In this document: in pieces, positions 7,404-16,511 of the stretch
Layout: each line of letters begins with the position of its first letter
How positions within the stretch are numbered: position 1 is the stretch's first letter
NCBI RefSeq assembly: GCF_022447245.1
Contig: NZ_JAKVBC010000029.1
Span: 1-64,000, forward strand
Direction of reading: 5' to 3'
Length of the DNA stretch: 64,000 nt
Source: Kordia sp.
GTDB lineage: Bacteria; Bacteroidota; Bacteroidia; Flavobacteriales; Flavobacteriaceae
Position numbers and translations under genes: made by a program
The notes under the pieces: generated by a model
The model's input: only the letters and a program-made list of their open reading frames with translations
Told to the model about the DNA's origin: nothing
The model's database searches: none

Positions 7404-7432
7404 AAAAAAAGCCACCCTAATGGATGGCTTTT
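7404..7432 (-). terminator. Intrinsic terminator after tRNA-Asn
   Basis: Stem AAAAGCCA (7407-7414) and TGGCTTTT (7425-7432). On the minus strand the hairpin is followed by a T run, so it terminates tRNA transcription. Confidence 0.75.
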
Positions 7433-7442
7433 GAAAGCTTTG

Positions 7443-7516
7443 CTCCCCCTCTTGGGCTCGAACCAAGGACCCTTTGATTAACAGTCAAATGCTCTAACCA
7501 ACTGAGCTAAGGAGGA
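7443..7516 (-). tRNA. tRNA-Asn (GUU)
   Basis: 74 nt. All arms fold: acceptor TCCTCCT with AGGGGGA (one wobble), D-arm GCTC-GAGC, anticodon stem TTTGA-TCAAA with loop CTGTTAA (anticodon GTT), T-arm CTTGG-CCAAG with loop TTCGAGC, discriminator G. CCA is not encoded. It stands alone on the minus strand and is followed by its own terminator. Its 3' end is the likely source of the related segments at 5628 and 5695. Confidence 0.97.
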
Positions 7517-7620
7517 GTGTTATTGCTTTTTGCGGTTGCAAATATATGCTATTTTTTATTTCGAACAAACATTTTTTAAAAAAAATCAAAAACTTTTAAG
7601 TTCTGTTCTAGTACTATTGA

Positions 7621-8952
7621 TTAGCTACCTTTTATTAAGTTCCAAATATCGTTTCCAAAGATCACAACCATTAAACTCATAATGATTACAAAACCAATGA
7701 TTTGGCCTATTTCCATCACTTTTTGAGATGGTGCTTTCCCCACAATGATTTCGTAAAGTAAGAACATTACATGACCTCCATCTAAAGCCGGAATAGGTAA
7801 GATATTTAAAAAGGCTAACCACACAGAGAACATTGCCATAAAACTCCAAAAGAACTGCCAATTCCATGATGTTGGCATCATTTCTACAATTCCAATAGGA
7901 CCTTTTACTTTTTTGTACCCTTGAATAACAGGATTAAAAATGAGCTTGAATTGTTTTACCTGACGTACCAATACATTAATGGTTTCTTCAAAACCTCTTG
8001 GTATCGCCTCAAAAAAGCCATATTCACGTGCAATAGATAATTTTTCTTTGGCTAAATCTAAATCCGGTATAACACCCAATCCAAGACTGTCCGAAACCTG
8101 CGCATTAATATCAATTAATTCATTATTCCTCTTTACTTGTATTGCAATAGATTTTCCTTTTCTTTTAGCAATTTCTTCTGAGAATTCGTCCCAAAACTCA
8201 AAAGTATTACCATTAGCCATTACAACTTCATCTCCTGGTAATATTCCAGCCTTTTTTGCATTAGAGCTATCTGCAACATTCCCAATGACTAAAGTATTGT
8301 ATCGTGGAACTATTATTTGTCTTCCTCTACTATCTAAAGCTGCTTTTTTTCCTTCATCACTTAATGCTACTGTTACTTCTTTTCCTTCACGTATTACCGT
8401 TACTTCGTCACCAAGTAATAAATCAATATTTAAGTATTTGTCTAATTTTTCAACTTTATCTCCATCGATAGCAATGATTTTATCTCCAGTTTTAAGACCT
8501 ATTTTTTCACTTACACTATCAAAGTACAATCCATGCTCTATTTGATCAACAGGAACATAAGATTCTCCATAATACATGAATATTGATATGTATATCACCC
8601 ACGCTAATAAGAAGTTTACAATAACTCCTCCTAACATAATAATTAAACGTTGCCAAGCTGGTTTTGAACGGAATTCCCAAGGCTGCGGAGGTTGTTCCAT
8701 TTGTCCTTTATCCATACTTTCATCAATCATTCCGGCAATTTTCACATAACCTCCTAGAGGTAACCATCCAATTCCATAAACAGTATCACCGACTTTCTTT
8801 TTTACAATAGAAAACCACGGATCAAAGAATAAGTAGAATTTTTCAACCTTTGTTTTAAAAAGTTTTGCTGGTATGAAATGTCCTAATTCATGAAGAATTA
8901 CTAGAATTGAAATGATAAGGACAAACGATGTAATCTGAATAAATACTCCCAT
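7621..8952 (-). CDS. rseP: RIP (site-2) metalloprotease RseP
   Basis: 443 residues. Zinc-protease motif HELGH (21-25) lies in the first membrane helix, with a helix near 105-130 (VNFLLAWVIYISIFMYY), two PDZ domains in tandem (about 130-210 and 215-290), and the third zinc ligand in PIPALDGGH (Asp391) before the last helix. Length and order match RseP/YaeL, the intramembrane protease that cleaves anti-sigma factors and clears signal peptides. It is encoded alone; in many flavobacteria it is also near SCO1-type genes. It could act on FecR-type anti-sigmas such as the one at 37162, which is inference. Confidence 0.93.
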   Translation of the reverse strand: MGVFIQITSFVLIISILVILHELGHFIPAKLFKTKVEKFYLFFDPWFSIVKKKVGDTVYGIGWLPLGGYVKIAGMIDESMDKGQMEQPPQPWEFRSKPAWQRLIIMLGGVIVNFLLAWVIYISIFMYYGESYVPVDQIEHGLYFDSVSEKIGLKTGDKIIAIDGDKVEKLDKYLNIDLLLGDEVTVIREGKEVTVALSDEGKKAALDSRGRQIIVPRYNTLVIGNVADSSNAKKAGILPGDEVVMANGNTFEFWDEFSEEIAKRKGKSIAIQVKRNNELIDINAQVSDSLGLGVIPDLDLAKEKLSIAREYGFFEAIPRGFEETINVLVRQVKQFKLIFNPVIQGYKKVKGPIGIVEMMPTSWNWQFFWSFMAMFSVWLAFLNILPIPALDGGHVMFLLYEIIVGKAPSQKVMEIGQIIGFVIIMSLMVVIFGNDIWNLIKGS

Positions 8953-9072
8953 TTATAGTATAAAATGTTTATAGAACGCACAAAAGTAAGCTTTTATGAT
9001 TACTTAAAAAAAATAGCAGCACTCTAATAATTGGATTTTACTAGATTTATTCAGAAACGATACTGTATCGTA

Positions 9073-10827
9073 TTATTTTTCAGGAGTAACTAAGGTAGTT
9101 TTGTTTCCGGTATTATTGATAGAAGATTGAATTTCTAATTCGGCAATAGCTTCAATGTCAATTCTAATGCTGTTATTTTTAGAAATCATATCAAATTTTG
9201 GATCAATAATGATATCTGCAATTTCAAAGTCAAAAGCTAAAGAGAAAGATTCACCATCAAAAGTATTATCTACAGTTACATATTTTTCTTCTCCATTCAT
9301 TCCTACAATTAAAAAGGGAACTTTCATTTCAAAGAAATCTACTTTTTTGCTTGATTGTGATTGATTCATCGTGATGTTTAACTCATTTTGAGCTTTTTGA
9401 TACCAAGCAACATCATACGAAGGATATCCTTCACCATAAATCCAATCACTAAAAAAATTATCTAAGTTTTGACAACTTTCATTTTCTAAATGCTCCTTTA
9501 ATTGATCTGTATTGGCATATCCATAGGCTAATTCTTCATCATTCAAATAATTTCTGATGGCTTTAAAGAATACATCATCTCCTAATTTTTGACGTAACAT
9601 GTGAATTACCATTGCACCTTTGTTATACGTTAATCGTGAGCTAAAGATGCGTCCAGGATTATCTAACTTCTCATCTTGTACATATACAGAACCTGCTCTT
9701 GCAGTTGTAATATCTGCAATTTTTCCACGCTTCCAATTGATAAAGTCTTGTTCTCCATCAAAATGATTTTCAACTAATCCAGATAAGTATGTAGCAAAAC
9801 CTTCATTTAACCAGATGTCATTCCAGGAATCACAGGTAACTTTGTTTCCAAACCATTGGTGTGCTAATTCATGTGCGATTAAAGATCTGCTAAAGTTCCC
9901 CATAAAAGAAATTGTAGAATGCTCCATTCCGCCACCATATTCAAACTCAGCATGACCATATTTTTCATCTTTATAAGGATATTCGCCAAATAAATCTTGG
10001 AAAAAGTTCATAATTTCAACAGTCACTTTCGTGTACTCTTCTGCTTTTTCTCTAGATTCAGGATATACATAGTTTACAATGTCAAAACTATATCCGTTTC
10101 TTTCAACAGTTTGTGAGAATACTTCATAATCAGTTACAGCAATTCCAATTAAATAAGTTGGAATTGGGTAATTGTGTTGCCAATGCGTCGTCATCATAGC
10201 TCCATTCTGTTTTTCTGATATTACCATTCCATTAGAAACAGCTTTGTATGCCTTCGGAGCCGTGATGATGACGTCAATTTGATCTATTTTATCGTTTAAG
10301 TCTTGTTTGCAAGGCCACCAATCTCTTGAACCATAAGGCTCAGAAAGTGTATATAATGATGGCGTTTTGTTATGTGTTGTTGTTACAAATCCATCTCCAT
10401 CTACGTTTTTGTTTGGAACACCTTCATACGCTACAGTAAGTGTGCGTATAGCGTCTTCACAAACATCATCGGCAAATGTGATAGTGAGTTCGTTGTTAGT
10501 ATGTGTAAATTGTAATGCTTTTTCTTCCGAAGTAACAGACGATACTTCTAATTTGTCTGATAAATCAAAAACGATAGTGTTTTTATTTTCTAAAGAACGA
10601 AATTCTGTAGTAACTTTTCCTTTTATATAATGAACAGCTGGATCTACTTCTAATTCTAGTTTTTGCGATAATAAATCGTAAGATTCAGTGTTTTCATTTG
10701 CTTGAAAATCCTGTAACTTTTTAGCTTTTTTATACTCTCCCTGAACCACATCGATCAATTCCTGATCTGTTTGGCTAAAGGCTATAAAATTACATAAAAA
10801 ACCAAGGGCTAATATGGTTTTCTTCAT
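9073..10827 (-). CDS. Secreted M1-family aminopeptidase
   Basis: 584 residues with signal peptide (MKKTILALGFLCNFIAFSQT). Substrate motif GGGMEH (298-303, the GAMEN equivalent) and zinc site HELAHQWFGNK (His319, His323) with the third ligand in WLNEGFATY (Glu342) give the gluzincin HEXXH-18-E pattern. An N-terminal beta-sandwich precedes it. It lacks the long C-terminal helical domain of PepN-size members, so it is the short M1 form common in Bacteroidetes. Role: trimming N-terminal residues from peptides in the periplasm or outside. It is divergent from SCO1 with about 140 bp between. Confidence 0.92.
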   Translation of the reverse strand: MKKTILALGFLCNFIAFSQTDQELIDVVQGEYKKAKKLQDFQANENTESYDLLSQKLELEVDPAVHYIKGKVTTEFRSLENKNTIVFDLSDKLEVSSVTSEEKALQFTHTNNELTITFADDVCEDAIRTLTVAYEGVPNKNVDGDGFVTTTHNKTPSLYTLSEPYGSRDWWPCKQDLNDKIDQIDVIITAPKAYKAVSNGMVISEKQNGAMMTTHWQHNYPIPTYLIGIAVTDYEVFSQTVERNGYSFDIVNYVYPESREKAEEYTKVTVEIMNFFQDLFGEYPYKDEKYGHAEFEYGGGMEHSTISFMGNFSRSLIAHELAHQWFGNKVTCDSWNDIWLNEGFATYLSGLVENHFDGEQDFINWKRGKIADITTARAGSVYVQDEKLDNPGRIFSSRLTYNKGAMVIHMLRQKLGDDVFFKAIRNYLNDEELAYGYANTDQLKEHLENESCQNLDNFFSDWIYGEGYPSYDVAWYQKAQNELNITMNQSQSSKKVDFFEMKVPFLIVGMNGEEKYVTVDNTFDGESFSLAFDFEIADIIIDPKFDMISKNNSIRIDIEAIAELEIQSSINNTGNKTTLVTPEK

Positions 10828-10891
10828 GGTAATGTGGTTAGATTTGGTTCAACCAATATAGGAATTTTTCCTGTTTTCAAAATAAAAATTG

Positions 10892-10899
10892 TAAATTTG
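10892..10899 (+). promoter_or_regulatory. Candidate -7 element for the SCO1 gene
   Basis: TAAATTTG matches the Bacteroidetes -7 consensus TAnnTTTG and lies 70 bp upstream of the SCO1 start. No clean TTTG -33 element was found at the usual spacing. Confidence 0.35.
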
Positions 10900-10969
10900 C
10901 ACTTAGTTTTTCGACGAACGACCCAAATTTAATCGGCGAACTGTAGATTTATCCGCCAAACAACACTAA

Positions 10970-11641
10970 ATGTTATCATTTTTTAAAAAATACAGACTTT
11001 TTGCGGTTGTAATGATCTGTTTATCAGCCATCATAATGACACTATTCTACTTTGCGCTTCGCAAGGACAATGTGCTTCCTGTATATCAACCTACGAATGT
11101 AAATGTTGAATTAGTAGACAATTCCATACAACACATAAGTAAATATCATAAAATAAATGACTTTTCTTTGTTAAATCAGAATGGAGAAACCGTCACACAA
11201 GATCATTACAAAGGGAAAATTTACGTAGCAGATTTCTTTTTTACTACATGTCAAACTATTTGTCCAATCATGACAAAAAACATGGCAAATATTCAAAAAG
11301 AGATTATGGATGACGATCAAGTAATGCTTTTGTCACATACAGTTCTTCCAGAAATTGATACCGTAGCACAATTAAAACGTTATGCAATTGAGAAAGGTGT
11401 AAATGACGCCAAGTGGAATTTAGTCACTGGTGATAAAAAACAAATCTATGACCTAGCGCGTAAATCGTATTTAGCTGTAAAATCGGATGGTGATAAAGAT
11501 TATAGCATGGTTCACACCGAAAATTTTATGCTAATTGATAGAGAACGTCGCATTCGCGGATTCTACGATGGTACTAAAGAAGAAGAAATTGAACAATTAC
11601 TGAGAGACATTGAAACCCTAAAAGCTTCTTACGAGGATTAA
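10970..11641 (+). CDS. SCO1/SenC-family copper chaperone or thioredoxin-like protein
   Basis: 223 residues anchored by one N-terminal helix (about 9-30). It has a thioredoxin-like fold with the Cu-binding motif TTCQTICP (Cys94, Cys98) and the conserved His182 (VHTENFMLID), the full CxxxC plus His set of SCO proteins. Expected role: delivering copper to the CuA site of cytochrome c oxidase, or thiol redox control of it, at the outer face of the inner membrane. The feo genes follow on the same strand after 81 bp. Confidence 0.92.
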   Translation: MLSFFKKYRLFAVVMICLSAIIMTLFYFALRKDNVLPVYQPTNVNVELVDNSIQHISKYHKINDFSLLNQNGETVTQDHYKGKIYVADFFFTTCQTICPIMTKNMANIQKEIMDDDQVMLLSHTVLPEIDTVAQLKRYAIEKGVNDAKWNLVTGDKKQIYDLARKSYLAVKSDGDKDYSMVHTENFMLIDRERRIRGFYDGTKEEEIEQLLRDIETLKASYED

Positions 11642-11722
11642 TGCTTTTTTGGTACGGAAATTTTCTAACTAAACTTTTTAGCTTATTTTTACTTCTTTAA
11701 AATAAATCTAAGTATTGAATAA

Positions 11723-11947
11723 TTGACTGTTGCAGATTTAAAAAAAGGAGAAAAGGCAATCATTCTTGATTTTCCTGTAGACACTATTCCATTAAAACTT
11801 ATTGAAATGGGCTGTTTGCCCGGAAATGAAGTTTCCCTAATACAAACTACCTTATTCAACGGACCTCTATTTTTAACGATTAATGGTAGTAATATTGCTA
11901 TCAGAAAAGATACTGCTGCAGAAATCCAAATTGAAAAAGTTTTGTAA
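11723..11947 (+). CDS. feoA: FeoA, SH3-like partner of FeoB
   Basis: 74 residues. The start must be TTG at 11723, because the codon just before is a TAA stop and no ATG fits the conserved beginning TVADLKKGEKAIIL. Small SH3-like beta-barrel with PLKLIEMGCLPGNEV (the family ExGLxPGxxV pattern) and GSNIAIRKDTA. It is required for FeoB ferrous-iron uptake, probably by binding FeoB. It ends 12 bp before the feoB ATG, so the genes are co-transcribed. Confidence 0.92.
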   Translation: MTVADLKKGEKAIILDFPVDTIPLKLIEMGCLPGNEVSLIQTTLFNGPLFLTINGSNIAIRKDTAAEIQIEKVL

Positions 11948-11959
11948 TCCTATTTGCTC

Positions 11960-14116
11960 ATGAATCATTCCACAATAAAAGTAGCCTTAATAGGAAACCC
12001 GAACACAGGAAAAACATCATTATTTAACCACTTAACAGGTTTAAACCAAAAAGTTGGGAATTATCCCGGGATTACGGTTGATAAAAAAACAGGAACGTGT
12101 AGACTATCCAGAACACAAAAAGCAACAATTTTAGATTTACCCGGAACGTATAGTTTAAATGCTTCTTCCGCTGATGAAAAAATTGCGATTGATATTTTAA
12201 ATGATCCTGAAAATGTTAATTACCCAGATGTCGCAGTTGTGGTAACAGATGTAGAACAACTAAAACGCAATTTACTCATCTTTACGCAGGTAAAAGATTT
12301 ACAAATTCCTACAATCTTAGTTATTAATATGGCAGATCGAATGAAATCGAAAGGAATTTCACTCCATATTGCACAACTAGAAATCGATCTTAAAACAAAG
12401 ATTGTTCTAATTAGTTCAAAAAAACAAACAGGAATTGGCAAGGTTAAAGAAGCTATTGTTGCGTATCAATCTCTTTCTATAGAACCTTGTATTATTGCAG
12501 AAAAAATTACACAAAATACCATTACCAATACAGAACTGTTAACGTCGCTTTCTAAAGTTGAACTTAAAAAAGTACAGCATCGCGAAACAATTGTTCGTTA
12601 TCAGTTTATCAATGAGGCCTTAAAAAAATCGCATACAGTAGATCGTTCGAAAGCGACAGATTTACAAGCGAAACTCGATCGAGTTTTTACACACAAATTC
12701 TTCGGGTACATCATTTTTGCTTTGTTATTATTGTTGATTTTCCAAGTGATATTTGAGTGGAGTTCTGTTCCAATGGACTTTATTGATGAAACTTTTGGAA
12801 ATATGGCAGAATGGACTAAAGAAGTACTGCCAGCGGGAATGTTTACTGATTTACTTGCTGATGGAATTATTGCAGGTTTGGGAGGAATCGTCATATTTAT
12901 TCCACAAATTACCTTTCTGTTTCTCTTTATTTCCATCTTGGAAGAAAGTGGTTATATGAGTCGTGTTGTCTTTTTAATGGATAAAGTTATGCGGCGGTTT
13001 GGGTTGAGCGGGAAAAGTGTTGTTCCTTTAATTTCTGGTGCTGCTTGTGCCATTCCTGCAATTATAGCAACCAGAAACATCGAAAGTTGGAAAGAACGTT
13101 TAATCACAATTTTAGTAACCCCATTTATTACTTGTTCGGCGCGTTTGCCTGTATATGCCATTTTAATCTCCTTAATAATTCCAGGCGATAGTGTGTTTTG
13201 GTTTTTCAATTGGCAAGGAATTACCTTAATGTTATTGTACTTAATCGGATTCGCTATTGCACTGCTTTCTGCTTATATTTTACACAAAACACTTAAGATT
13301 GAAAGCAAGTCTTATTTTGTGGTAGAATTGCCAAATTATAAAATTCCACTATTCAAAAACGTTGCAATTACGGTAGTTGAAAAAACCAAGGCGTTTGTGT
13401 TTGAAGCTGGAAAAATCATCTTAGCAATCTCTATTATTTTATGGGTATTAGCATCTGTTGGTGTGAATGATACATTTAAAAATGCAGAGACTATTGTTGC
13501 TGTATCGTATGAAAAAAATGGCTTGAATGAGATTCAAAAAATTGCATTAGACAATAAAATTGTGCGTTATAAAGAAAGTTTGCTGAAAGAGTTTACGACC
13601 AACGATATAACGTATACAGAACAACAACTCACAGATTCAATTGCAGCGAAAACTTCGCTCTTTGAAGCAGCACTGATTGAAGATGAAGTAGCTGGATTAC
13701 GATTAGAAAATTCGATCTTAGGTGCTATTGGAAAAAGTATAGAACCCGTAATACAACCTTTAGGATACGACTGGAAAATTGGAATTGCTTTGGTAAGTTC
13801 GTTTGCAGCACGGGAAGTATTTATTGGAACCTTAGCAACGATTTATAGTGTTGGTAGTGAAGGTGACGACGAAGAAGGAAATACGATCAAAGCCAAAATG
13901 GAATCGGAAGTATATGCAAGTTCTGGAAAAAAGGTATTTAGCTTTGCTACCGGAATTTCTTTATTGTTATTTTATGCATTTGCCATGCAATGTATGAGTA
14001 CGCTGGCAATTGTAAAACGTGAAACTAACAGTTGGAAATGGCCTATGATCCAATTAGGAACGATGACAGTTATTGCGTTTGTTGCTGCATTAATTGCATA
14101 TCAATTTTTAAAGTAA
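11960..14116 (+). CDS. feoB: FeoB ferrous iron transporter
   Basis: 718 residues from ATG 11960; a TTG two codons upstream is possible. The N-terminal G domain has G1 GNPNTGKT, G3 DLPGTYSL and G4 NMAD, then a helical spacer and Gate domains with repeated membrane helices (GYMSRVVFLMDKVMRRFGLS and the related AFAAREVFIGTL region). A long cytoplasmic/periplasmic insert lies between helices at about 495-580 (ETIVAVSYEKNGLNEIQKIA and on), normal for Bacteroidetes FeoB. It imports Fe2+ across the inner membrane. The operon is feoA-feoB-small protein. Confidence 0.96.
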   Translation: MNHSTIKVALIGNPNTGKTSLFNHLTGLNQKVGNYPGITVDKKTGTCRLSRTQKATILDLPGTYSLNASSADEKIAIDILNDPENVNYPDVAVVVTDVEQLKRNLLIFTQVKDLQIPTILVINMADRMKSKGISLHIAQLEIDLKTKIVLISSKKQTGIGKVKEAIVAYQSLSIEPCIIAEKITQNTITNTELLTSLSKVELKKVQHRETIVRYQFINEALKKSHTVDRSKATDLQAKLDRVFTHKFFGYIIFALLLLLIFQVIFEWSSVPMDFIDETFGNMAEWTKEVLPAGMFTDLLADGIIAGLGGIVIFIPQITFLFLFISILEESGYMSRVVFLMDKVMRRFGLSGKSVVPLISGAACAIPAIIATRNIESWKERLITILVTPFITCSARLPVYAILISLIIPGDSVFWFFNWQGITLMLLYLIGFAIALLSAYILHKTLKIESKSYFVVELPNYKIPLFKNVAITVVEKTKAFVFEAGKIILAISIILWVLASVGVNDTFKNAETIVAVSYEKNGLNEIQKIALDNKIVRYKESLLKEFTTNDITYTEQQLTDSIAAKTSLFEAALIEDEVAGLRLENSILGAIGKSIEPVIQPLGYDWKIGIALVSSFAAREVFIGTLATIYSVGSEGDDEEGNTIKAKMESEVYASSGKKVFSFATGISLLLFYAFAMQCMSTLAIVKRETNSWKWPMIQLGTMTVIAFVAALIAYQFLK

Positions 14117-14121
14117 AAAAT

Positions 14122-14244
14122 ATGATTCAGGAACTATTAGTCGGTATTACATTTCTGTTAGCTGTAGGTTTTTTGGTGAAAAAATTTTTCTGGAAAAAGA
14201 AAACCGCAAAAGCTTGTGGGAAAGACGATTGCGGCTGTCATTAA
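14122..14244 (+). CDS. FeoB-associated Cys-rich small membrane protein
   Basis: 40 residues from ATG 14122, five bases after the feoB stop. One N-terminal membrane helix (QELLVGITFLLAVGFLVKKF) is followed by a basic stretch and a Cys/His tail, CGKDDCGCH (three Cys, one His). This matches the FeoB-associated Cys-rich family (FeoC/P-like), thought to help FeoB assembly or bind iron or Fe-S. Third gene of the feo operon. Confidence 0.85.
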   Translation: MIQELLVGITFLLAVGFLVKKFFWKKKTAKACGKDDCGCH

Positions 14245-14253
14245 TTATTGCTT

Positions 14254-14898
14254 TTAAAAATAATAATTTAACCCAAAGAGTAAATTAGAAGAGTCAAATG
14301 ACGCTCTAAACGCTTTAGAATTACTTTCAGAAATTCTACCTTCCTCTTCTGAAGAATTTGAAAAATATCCTAAAAAACCTAAAGAAGTTTCAAATGCTAA
14401 GTTTTTGCTCATCATAAATGTAATTCCTGGTCTGAGACCAACTGAAAAGCTGTTTGTATTTTCCCAGTCAAAGTTTACATGTCGAAACGAGGTTTCTCCT
14501 TGAAGATATAATGCCAGTTTTTTTCCAACTCCTTTGTAATAACGGACATACGGAAATATTCCATACAAATTGCTACTACTTTTTGAATCTGAGGCTGGAT
14601 TTGAGCTATCATTAGTATTGGACCAATGTCCATAACGAAGCCCAACTCCTACAAAAAGATCATTCGCAATTGCATAAGCATACGATCCTCGTATACTAAA
14701 TGATTCACGATTATATTCTGTAATTGTATCATCATTCAATGATCTAATTTTCCCGTCGCTAATACGTGCTGAAAGGTTCGTATTGACAAACTGTGTTCCT
14801 TTGTCAAAACTAAGTATATCAACATCTTTTGTGTCTACTACTTGGGCATCAACAAATGCAACTAAAAGCAAACATATATAGTATATATATTTTTTCAT
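14254..14898 (-). CDS. Outer-membrane beta-barrel protein, paralog 1
   Basis: 214 residues with signal peptide (MKKYIYYICLLLVAFVDAQ). About eight predicted strands with a conserved central block (IFPYVRYYKGVGKKLALYLQ and GETSFRHVNF, then RPGITFMMSKNLAFETSLG) and a C-terminal FGLNYYF, the aromatic end recognised by BAM. Family: small 8-stranded OmpA/OmpX-like barrels. It is one of three tandem paralogs; spacing to the next is 20 bp, so they are probably co-transcribed. Function is unknown. Confidence 0.85.
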   Translation of the reverse strand: MKKYIYYICLLLVAFVDAQVVDTKDVDILSFDKGTQFVNTNLSARISDGKIRSLNDDTITEYNRESFSIRGSYAYAIANDLFVGVGLRYGHWSNTNDSSNPASDSKSSSNLYGIFPYVRYYKGVGKKLALYLQGETSFRHVNFDWENTNSFSVGLRPGITFMMSKNLAFETSLGFLGYFSNSSEEEGRISESNSKAFRASFDSSNLLFGLNYYF

Positions 14899-14918
14899 AT
14901 TTATATTTTTTTATGCTT

Positions 14919-15581
14919 TTAGAAATAATAATTCAACCCAAAAAATAAATTAGAAGAGTTTAATGAGAGATCGAATGAATTGGTTGTCACTTCAGTATTA
15001 AATTGTCCATTATCTAACTTTGTATGTGTATATCCTAATGCTCCAAAAGAAGTTTCTAATGCAAAATTTTTATTGAGCATGAAAGTAATTCCAGGTCGTA
15101 TCCCTACAAAAAAGTTATCAGATTCTCCCTCGTTTAAGGCGTTAAATTCATTTTCAAAATGAGAAAAGCGCGCTTCCCCTTGTATAAAAAGTGCTATTTT
15201 TTTCCCTATTCCCTTGTAATAACGAACGTATGGAAATACTTGATATGATTTACTCTCAGAATCGTTATCATTTTGATTAGTAGCTGTTACTTCTCTTTTA
15301 TTACTTCCATACCCTACACCCAATCCTAAAAATAGATTATTGTTGATTGCGTACGCGTAGGAAGCACTAATGCTAAATCCGAATGCTTTCGTTTCCCCCG
15401 TATCTAACTGGTTTTGATTTTGTCGTTCAAAGTCGCTTTCAGTACTATTTACAGAAAAATTTAGGTTTACAAACTGTGTGTTTTTTTCAAAAGTTAGCTT
15501 GTCAGAAGTGGCCTTGTCATCATCTTGAGCATTTACAAAGGCAATAAAAAGAAGACACATTACTAGTGTAATTTTTTTCAT
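14919..15581 (-). CDS. Outer-membrane beta-barrel protein, paralog 2
   Basis: 220 residues; signal peptide MKKITLVMCLLFIAFVNAQ. Same block order as the 14254 gene: YAINNNLFLGLGVGYGSN, VFPYVRYYKGIGKKIALFIQ, RPGITFMLNKNFALETSFGA and the end NLFFGLNYYF. The loops differ (KREVTATNQNDNDSESK), as expected for surface-exposed regions of a barrel under variation. It is first in the two-gene transcript, with 171 bp to the broken third paralog upstream. Confidence 0.85.
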   Translation of the reverse strand: MKKITLVMCLLFIAFVNAQDDDKATSDKLTFEKNTQFVNLNFSVNSTESDFERQNQNQLDTGETKAFGFSISASYAYAINNNLFLGLGVGYGSNKREVTATNQNDNDSESKSYQVFPYVRYYKGIGKKIALFIQGEARFSHFENEFNALNEGESDNFFVGIRPGITFMLNKNFALETSFGALGYTHTKLDNGQFNTEVTTNSFDLSLNSSNLFFGLNYYF

Positions 15582-15752
15582 ATTAATTTGGTTTTAATTT
15601 TTAATGTTAGAACCAAATGTAAGAAAGCAGTTATAATAGCATCATGTATTTAACAGCGTTTTAAGCTTTTTTAATAAAGTTTAACGTAAAAAGAAACCGC
15701 AAAGATTTTCTTATAGATTTTTGCGGCTTGTATGCAGTATTGTGGATGTTTC

Positions 15753-16041
15753 TTAAAAATAGTAACTCAATCCAACCAATAAGTTTGATGAATTTAATGA
15801 GAAGTCAAAGCTATTAAAGTCTGATTCAGAATTATTTCCTTCATCTTCTAAGTTACTTGTTGTATATCCTAATGCACCAACTGAAGTTTCTAATCCTATG
15901 TTTTTGCTTAGCATGAATACAAAACCTGCTCGCACTCCAAAAAAGAATGAATTTGTGGTTCTTGCCTTTGCATTGTTCAACTCACTTTTTGAATATGTAT
16001 AACTTGTTTCTCCTCGTACAAAGAATGCTAATCTTTTTCAT
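15753..16041 (-). pseudogene. Outer-membrane barrel paralog 3, internal deletion
   Basis: The 3' half encodes LAFFVRGETSYTYSKSELNN, then FFFGVRAGFVFMLSKNIGLE and the end LLVGLSYYF, clearly homologous to the two barrels just downstream. The 5' end keeps only ATGAAAAAGATT (MKKI, the shared start), fused directly to mid-gene sequence. The ATG frame does not match the downstream frame. Some 120 codons are missing. The A-rich word at both junction sides (MKK codons and the GKK codons of the paralogs) suggests deletion between short direct repeats. Confidence 0.8.
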
Positions 16042-16194
16042 ATAATTTTTAAGGTTAAAATATTACTAAAATATATTATAGCTATTCATAAAAACAGACA
16101 CTTTTAACATATTTATATTGACTTTTATACGCTGTAAAAAACAGTTTGCAAATTAAAAATTGAAGAAGCTATACAGGAAAATAAAAGGTAAAAA

Positions 16195-16224
16195 AAAAGA
16201 GAGTGTTAAGCCTCACTCTCTTTT
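16195..16224. terminator. Bidirectional intrinsic terminator
   Basis: AAAAGAGAGTG (16195-16205) pairs perfectly with CACTCTCTTTT (16214-16224) around an 8-base loop, with A and T runs on both sides. Confidence 0.75.
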
Positions 16225-16411
16225 CTTAACAAAGTTGTTAATTAATGTCTTAAGTTAAACAACTAAATGATTTCTAAAATTACTCATCACTAATGTACAT
16301 TGTTTACCCATGAAATGTTCATTATTTAGGTTAATGCACATAGTTCATCGATAAATGCACTGAATTATTCGATAAATGGTATTTTCAACAAAACGCAACA
16401 TGCTGAAAATC

Positions 16412-16437
16412 AATTTACTAACACTTGTTAGTAAATT
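16412..16437. promoter_or_regulatory. Palindrome resembling a TetR-type operator
   Basis: AATTTACTAAC (16412-16422) and GTTAGTAAATT (16427-16437) are perfect 11-bp arms around ACTT. TTACTAACA...TGTTAGTAA-like sites are common TetR-family operators. No regulator gene is adjacent. It could equally be a transcript hairpin, but there is no T run. Confidence 0.45.
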
Positions 16438-16511
16438 TTAAGTATATTATTACTTTATTGAGAGAATATACTTTTTTTAAGTGTATCATTTGTCTTTAAC
16501 TTAGGAAAGAA

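Larger units (their letters stand above)
16042..16511. other. Gene-free stretch with a terminator and a palindrome
   Basis: 470 bp without a convincing gene. It contains a strong bidirectional terminator-like hairpin (16195-16224) and a 26-bp operator-like palindrome (16412-16437). The segment upstream of the broken barrel gene would have held its promoter. Confidence 0.6.

Noticed and set aside
8000-8545. Long plus-strand open frame inside rseP
   Set aside because: It lies opposite conserved rseP codons, has no start context or homology, and reads as an antisense shadow of the protease gene.
10828-10969. Riboswitch in the leader between the aminopeptidase and SCO1
   Set aside because: No conserved aptamer core or paired regions seen; only a plausible -7 box.
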